Below are positions 60,153 to 64,000 of a stretch of 64,000 nt of DNA, piece after piece (the first letter of the stretch is position 1; each line of letters starts with the position of its first letter). The DNA lies in assembly GCA_016795035.1 (NCBI GenBank), contig JAEUIT010000040.1, positions 1 through 64,000 on the forward strand, given 5' to 3'. A model generated the notes under the pieces. That model saw only the letters and a program-made list of their open reading frames with translations. It was not told where the DNA came from and did no database searches. This DNA comes from Phycisphaerae bacterium (GTDB lineage Bacteria; Planctomycetota; Phycisphaerae; Phycisphaerales; SM1A02). The position numbers and the translations under genes were made by a program.

Positions 60153-60358
60153 ACGCGGCTCGCTTTCGGCGGCTGACGGCGATCGCATCGCTTGAGTCCG
60201 CCGGAATCGGATCGTCATCTCAGACCGCACGCACTACTGCGTCGCCTGCTGCCGGTAGCCCCGGACAGGCTCACTCGACTCGCGGAATGGCACTCGCCCC
60301 GTTACTGGGATACCGAGAAGCGCCTCGCGACAGAGGACGTGGTGGGAGGTAGGAACCA

Positions 60359-60787
60359 ATGGCTGCGAAGAAAGTCACCAAGCAATTCAAGATCATGGCC
60401 CCCGGCGGCAAGGCGACGCCGGCCCCGCCCATCGGTCCCGCGCTCGGCGCCAACGGCGTCAACCCGGGTCAATTCATCACGCAGTTCAACGAGCGCACCA
60501 AGGAGTTCCAAGGTCGCGTCGTCGGCTGCCTGATCACCGTCTACTCGGATCGTTCGTTCGAATTCGAGATCAAGACGTCGCCTGCGTCCGTCCTCATCAC
60601 GAGCGCGCTCAAGCTTGAGAAGGGTTCCGGCAAGCCGAACACCGAGAAGGTCGGCAAGCTCACCCAAGCGCAACTCCGCAAGATCGCGGAGGAGAAGATG
60701 AAGGATCTCAACACTACGAGCGTCGAATCCGCCATGCGGACGATCGCCGGCACTGCCCGTTCGATGGGCGTTACGGTGGAGGCCTAA
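60359..60787 (+). CDS. rplK: Large subunit ribosomal protein L11 (uL11)
   Basis: 142 residues, the normal length. The N-domain begins [29 protein letters not shown] with the proline-rich loop, and the C-domain carries [27 protein letters not shown] and [18 protein letters not shown]. It binds 23S rRNA at the GTPase-associated centre. GGGAGG lies about ten bases before the ATG. rplA follows after 3 bases. Notably nusG and secE do not precede it. Confidence 0.98.
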   Translation: MAAKKVTKQFKIMAPGGKATPAPPIGPALGANGVNPGQFITQFNERTKEFQGRVVGCLITVYSDRSFEFEIKTSPASVLITSALKLEKGSGKPNTEKVGKLTQAQLRKIAEEKMKDLNTTSVESAMRTIAGTARSMGVTVEA

Positions 60788-60790
60788 TCC

Positions 60791-61495
60791 ATGCCAGCAC
60801 TCACCGCTGCAGACCGCAAGCTTTCGCTCTCGAAGCGAAACCGCGCGAACAAGAAGGGCCTTCCGCAAGGCGCTCAGTCGATCGAGAACGCCGTCAAGGC
60901 CGTCAAGCAATTCAAGAAGGTGAAGTTCGACGAGACCATCAACGTCGTCGTCAACCTCGGTATCGATCCGAAGCAAGCGGACCAGATCGTCCGCGGCTCC
61001 GTGTCGCTTCCGCACGGCACGGGCAAGAGCGCCCGCGTCATCGCCTTCTGCCAGTCGGACAAGATCGCGGGCGCGAAGGCTGCCGGCGCGATCGAAGCCG
61101 GCGGCGAAGACCTCGTGGCGAAGATCGAAGGCGGCTGGATGGACTTCGACGTGGCCGTCGCAAGCCCGGACATGATGCGCGTCGTATCGAAGCTCGGTAA
61201 GGTCCTCGGTCCGAAGGGCCTCATGCCCTCGCCGAAGGCCGGCACCGTGACGCCGAACATCAACGAGGCCGTCAAGGAATACTCCGCCGGTAAGCAGGAG
61301 TACCGCAACGACGACGGCGGCAACGTGCATGCGGTCATCGGCAAGATGAGCTTCGCCGAGAAGGCGCTCGCCGAGAACCTCACCGCGTTCCTCGAGACCA
61401 TCAACAAGGTGAAGCCTGCGTCGAGCAAGGGCACCTACATCAAGAAGTGCGTCATCGCGGGCTGCATGAGCCCGGGCGTTCAGGTCGCCGTCTAA
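60791..61495 (+). CDS. rplA: Large subunit ribosomal protein L1 (uL1)
   Basis: 234 residues with typical L1 parts: FDETINVVVNLGIDPKQADQIVRGSVSLPHGTGK, the second domain with VVSKLGKVLGPKGLMPSPKAGTVTPNI, and the return strand GTYIKKCVIAGCMSPGV. L1 forms the L1 stalk and in many bacteria represses its own operon by binding mRNA; no obvious L1-like site was seen, but the long leader could hold one. Separated from rplK by 3 bases. Confidence 0.98.
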   Translation: MPALTAADRKLSLSKRNRANKKGLPQGAQSIENAVKAVKQFKKVKFDETINVVVNLGIDPKQADQIVRGSVSLPHGTGKSARVIAFCQSDKIAGAKAAGAIEAGGEDLVAKIEGGWMDFDVAVASPDMMRVVSKLGKVLGPKGLMPSPKAGTVTPNINEAVKEYSAGKQEYRNDDGGNVHAVIGKMSFAEKALAENLTAFLETINKVKPASSKGTYIKKCVIAGCMSPGVQVAV

Positions 61496-61526
61496 CCGAC
61501 GCGACACGCCACCCGCGTAGCGATCC

Positions 61527-61557
61527 TGAACCCCGAACTCTCACCCTGAACCTGAAG
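61527..61557 (+). repeat. Lone AGGGTTC-type arm between rplA and rplJ
   Basis: CCTGAACCCCGAACTCTC-like words (61527-61557) correspond to one arm of the hairpin class at 16491 and 62116, but no partner is close. It sits in the 70-base gap before rplJ, where a ribosomal protein leader is often found. It could pair with arm sequence at 62117-62150, giving a structure around rplJ, but that is speculative. Confidence 0.5.
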
Positions 61558-61565
61558 GCTTCACT

Positions 61566-62108
61566 ATGAGCAAGCCAGTCAAGAATCTCATCATCGGCGA
61601 GTACAAGAAGCGCTTTGGCGATGTCCAAGGCGGTGTGGTCGTCGAGATCCGCGGCATGGAAGCGACCGCGAACAACAAGCTCCGCAACGACCTGCGCGCC
61701 AAGGGCGTGCGCGTCACCGTCATCCGCAACTCGCTGGCCCGCCGCGCCTTCGCGGGCGGTCCGCTCGAAGCGCTTGAGAAGGTGCTGAAGGGCCCGAACG
61801 CGTTTGTGTATGGCGACCGTAGCGTCGTCGATGTCGCTCGCGACATCGTCGAGCTCGCGACCGCATCGAAGGAACTTGAACTCAAGGGCGCCATCCTCGA
61901 TGGCGAACTCTTCGAGGGCCGTGCTGGCGTCGAGCGCCTCAGCAAGATGCCGACCCGCGCCGAAGCGCAGGCTCGCATCATCACGATCGCGCTCTCGCCG
62001 GCGAAGAAGGTCCTCGGCTGCGTCGTCAGCCCGGGCTCCAAGATCCTCGGCATCGTCAAGGAAATCGAATCGCGCCTCGAAAAGGGCGAGACGATCGCTG
62101 CTCGCTAA
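61566..62108 (+). CDS. rplJ: Large subunit ribosomal protein L10 (uL10)
   Basis: 180 residues. Starts MSKPVKNLIIGEYKKRFGDVQGGVVVEIRGM and contains NNKLRNDLRAKGVRVTVIRNSLARRAF, the L10 RNA-binding domain, with C-terminal helices for L7/L12 dimers (RLEKGETIAAR). It forms the base of the L7/L12 stalk. It is preceded by a lone repeat arm and followed by a full repeat hairpin before rplL, which is unusual since rplJ and rplL are usually closely coupled. Confidence 0.96.
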   Translation: MSKPVKNLIIGEYKKRFGDVQGGVVVEIRGMEATANNKLRNDLRAKGVRVTVIRNSLARRAFAGGPLEALEKVLKGPNAFVYGDRSVVDVARDIVELATASKELELKGAILDGELFEGRAGVERLSKMPTRAEAQARIITIALSPAKKVLGCVVSPGSKILGIVKEIESRLEKGETIAAR

Positions 62109-62115
62109 ACAAGAG

Positions 62116-62236
62116 AAGGGTCCAGGGTTCAGGGGCCAGGGTTCAGGGGCAATCAACGCCCCCACAGGCTCGACGCTTGAATCCACGTCTCTCGTACCCT
62201 GAACCCCGAACCCTCAATACCCCGAACCCTCTTTTA
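62116..62236. repeat. AGGGTTC-type hairpin between rplJ and rplL
   Basis: Left arm about 62117-62150 (AGGGTTCAGGGGCCAGGG words) and right arm about 62197-62232 (CCCTGAACCCCGAACCC words) are imperfect reverse complements, with a loop of about 46 bases that includes GAATCCACGTC. The element ends in a CTTTT run. A smaller stem CGCTGG/CCAGCG lies at 62264-62280, 31 bases before the rplL start. It may act as an attenuator between the two genes; this is inference. Confidence 0.75.
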
Positions 62237-62310
62237 CTCTCCCACTGGCTCACACGAGTTAAACGCTGGGCGTTCCAGCGCCTCTGGGTGCAAGAAAGGT
62301 GATACCCCCA

Positions 62311-62718
62311 ATGAGTGACACGAAGACTTTTGACGCCAAGATCACCAAGATCGGTGACGAGATCGCCTCCCTCACCCTCAAGGAAGCGGTCGACCTGGCG
62401 GATTACATGAAGGAAAAGTACGGCATTGAGCCGGCTGCTGGCGGCGCGGTCATGATGGCTGCGGCTGGCGGCGGTGGCGGCGGCGGCGCTCCGGCTGCTG
62501 CGGCCCAGACCGAGTTCGACGTCATCCTCAAGGATGCCGGCGGCAACAAGATCCAGGTCATCAAGGTCGTCCGCGAAGCGACCGGCCTCGGTCTCAAGGA
62601 AGCCAAGGACCTCGTCGATGCCGGCAACAAGGCCGTCAAGGAAAAGGTCTCGAAGGAAGACGCCGAGAAGCTCAAGGGCCTCCTCGAAGGCGCCGGCGCG
62701 AAGGTCGAAATCAAGTAA
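62311..62718 (+). CDS. rplL: Large subunit ribosomal protein L7/L12 (bL12)
   Basis: 135 residues. N-terminal dimer helices ([21 protein letters not shown]), the Ala/Gly hinge ([14 protein letters not shown]) and the C-terminal domain with [67 protein letters not shown]. Binds elongation factors on the stalk. The ATG at 62311 follows AAAGGTG at suitable spacing. A good terminator follows, so it ends the operon; rpoB does not follow. Confidence 0.98.
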   Translation: MSDTKTFDAKITKIGDEIASLTLKEAVDLADYMKEKYGIEPAAGGAVMMAAAGGGGGGGAPAAAAQTEFDVILKDAGGNKIQVIKVVREATGLGLKEAKDLVDAGNKAVKEKVSKEDAEKLKGLLEGAGAKVEIK

Positions 62719-62753
62719 CTCGATTTCGGTCTCAGCAGTTCATCTGCATGCTT

Positions 62754-62785
62754 CAAGGGCCATCCGCAAGGGTGGCCCTTGTTCG
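62754..62785 (+). terminator. Intrinsic terminator after rplL
   Basis: Stem CAAGGGCCATCC/GGGTGGCCCTTG (62754-62765 and 62770-62781) with one G-U pair and a GCAA tetraloop, followed by TTCGTT. It lies 36 bases after the rplL stop. Confidence 0.85.
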
Positions 62786-62802
62786 TTGGCAGGGAAGAGA
62801 AA

Positions 62803-62909
62803 AGAAGGAGTCAGGAGCCAGGAGTCAGGAGTCAGTGAGGAATCCACGTCGGGGTTGGGTCGCGCCTTCTTCCCCACTGACTCCTGACTCCTCAATCCTG
62901 ACTCCTTCC
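62803..62909. repeat. GGAGTCA-type hairpin after the rplL terminator
   Basis: Left arm about 62805-62840 and right arm about 62872-62907 pair over 33 of about 36 positions by eye and are built of GGAGTCA words ending in GTCAGTG. The loop contains GAATCCACGTC, as in the element between rplJ and rplL. This is one of the best-paired copies. Confidence 0.85.
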
Positions 62910-62910
62910 C

Positions 62911-63238
62911 GTCTTCCCCTACTTCTCGGCCCTCGCGATACCACTCCGACCTTCATCACGATCGAACGGAAGGCGAGCGCGTGTTTCGCCGCTTCGGGCT
63001 TCCGTCCTTTCGAGACCGGTTGGTACTCTGCAAAGTCCACTCGCGGCCTTTCGGTCGTGAGCGGGCCCGGTGCCATCCCGGCGTCGGGAAACGACCTGTG
63101 ACGGTGTGAGCTAGGAGATCGAGACGTCGGCGCGATCGCTGCGCTCGCGACGCGATCTCTCGTCTCACGCCGTCCCCTGAGCGTGTTCCATAGTGGCCAA
63201 CGGACCTTCACTGGAGATTTGCATTGACTCGCGCACAC
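62911..63238. other. Intergenic region before the last gene; no gene seen
   Basis: About 330 bases between the hairpin and the start of the secreted protein. It contains the upstream region of that gene; the short reading frames on both strands carry no family motif and change frame with the repeat sequence. No promoter box could be assigned with confidence. Confidence 0.55.
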
Positions 63239-64000
63239 ATGAACGGACGACTCGCGGCGATCTGTCTCACGACAGGTCTGATCGCGACCGGTGCGTCAGC
63301 GGACGGCGTCTATCAGACGCTTCCGTTTACGCAGAACTGGACGAACACCGGATTGATCACGGCCAACGACAACTGGTCGGGGGTGCCGGGGATCATCGGA
63401 TTCCTCGGGCAGGACATCACGACGACGACCGGAATCAATCCGCAGACGTTGTTGACCGTTTCGACCGTCGCGAATGACGTGGACGTCATCGCGAATCAGA
63501 CCAACACCACAATCAGCAACGGCGGTGTTGCCGAGTTTGAGATCACAGACCCGGCCGTCGCGTTGCAGGGATCGGGCACGGCCGACGCTCCGTACATCCA
63601 GCTGCATCTTGATACCTCTGGCCAGTCGAACATCACGCTGGCCTACAACGTGCGCGATCTTGACGGCTCCGCCGACAACGCCATTCAGCAGTTGGCGCTG
63701 CAGTACCGCATCGGCGATACCGGCTCCTTTACCGACATCCCTGCCGGTTACATCGCCGACGCGACGACCGGGCCCAGCCTCGCGACGTTGGTCACGAACA
63801 TCAGCCTCACGCTTCCCGCGGCGTGCGAGAACCAGCCGAACCTCCAGGTTCGCATCATCACGACGAACGCCGTCGGAAGTGACGAATGGGTCGGCATCGA
63901 CGACATCTCCGTCACTGCTGGCGGCGGCGTGTCGTATTCGTGCGCGATCGACGGCCCGGACGCGCCGGCCGAGACGAGCACCATCGCGACCTTTGACTAC
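63239..64000 (+). CDS. N-terminal part of a secreted multidomain protein (truncated by window edge)
   Basis: The frame is open to the last base (254 residues visible). It begins MNGRLAAICLTTGLIATGASA, a signal peptide, then a beta-rich region containing NDNWSGVPGIIGFLGQDI, GGVAEFEITDPAVALQGSGT and SDEWVGIDDISVT. This opening resembles that of large bacterial secreted proteins, some with ExeM/NucH-like nuclease or Ig-like domains further on; the identity depends on the missing part. It starts in a region after the rpl operon with its own upstream sequence. Confidence 0.7.
   Translation, partial: MNGRLAAICLTTGLIATGASADGVYQTLPFTQNWTNTGLITANDNWSGVPGIIGFLGQDITTTTGINPQTLLTVSTVANDVDVIANQTNTTISNGGVAEFEITDPAVALQGSGTADAPYIQLHLDTSGQSNITLAYNVRDLDGSADNAIQQLALQYRIGDTGSFTDIPAGYIADATTGPSLATLVTNISLTLPAACENQPNLQVRIITTNAVGSDEWVGIDDISVTAGGGVSYSCAIDGPDAPAETSTIATFDY

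Noticed and set aside
274-62909. CRISPR array as an explanation for the tandem words
   Set aside because: The words are 6-9 bases, follow each other without spacers and form inverted arms; no cas genes are present.

Overview
The window is about 64 kb of GC-rich DNA (roughly two thirds G+C by eye). It looks like the chromosome of a planctomycete, most likely of the class Phycisphaerae. Four things point that way: secreted proteins ending in paired short calcium-loop (GC-type dockerin) repeats of the form DxNGDGxVDGADL...LLGAWG; a serine/threonine kinase-WD40 protein paired with an ECF sigma factor; a Pls/PosA-type adenylating synthetase; and many small families of membrane proteins with two-CxxC zinc ribbons. 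No phage, transposase or CRISPR array is visible.

Layout. 1-4.2 kb: end of a membrane protein, lysA, two small genes, and the phosphatidylglycerol pair pgsA-pgpA on the minus strand. 4.2-11.7 kb: an operon holding only the membrane-arm genes of complex I, nuoJKLMN. 11.7-16.5 kb: a metallo-hydrolase, tRNA-Arg, and a tightly overlapping run (methyltransferase, PGPGW protein, LOG protein, thioredoxin-fold protein) that converges on a HutD-like gene. 16.6-24.6 kb (minus strand): a DUF418 protein, two zinc-ribbon membrane proteins, a secreted propeller/dockerin protein of lower GC, tRNA-Val and gltX. 24.8-33.1 kb: a YfcE-type phosphoesterase, an Old Yellow Enzyme, a CotH-like protein, and a poly-amino-acid-synthetase-like gene overlapping a SET-domain gene. 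33.2-41 kb: a degenerate amidotransferase, pckA, tRNA-His with a duplicated 3' end, two more zinc-ribbon proteins, a nitrilase-family amidase, a protein of uncertain family and tRNA-Phe. 41-46.6 kb: kinase-WD40 and ECF sigma pair, a GspE-N-type protein and an unknown gene. 46.6-51 kb: hflX, an S41 protease and tsaD. 51.1-55.8 kb: four tandem zinc-ribbon membrane paralogues with start/stop overlaps. 55.9-60.1 kb: an RF-1-like rescue factor, an M20 amidohydrolase and a secreted metalloprotease with a dockerin. 60.1-62.8 kb: rplK-rplA-rplJ-rplL. The window ends inside a secreted protein gene.

Two genome-wide signals stand out. First, the word CTGCAACG, usually followed by two free bases and GA, occurs at least 35 times on both strands, in genes and between them, and in several reading phases, far above chance. 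Second, about a dozen intergenic spots, nearly always just after stop codons, carry long imperfect hairpins whose arms are built from short tandem words (GGAGTCA, AAGGATC, AGGGTTC, GAATGGAGA, GAGACAGA types). Some copies share loop and flank sequence and some encode the C-termini of the genes they abut. These two signals, and the synthetase-SET pair that could make a methylated basic polymer, are the best candidates for undescribed biology. All function calls were made by reading the sequence; no database search was run.
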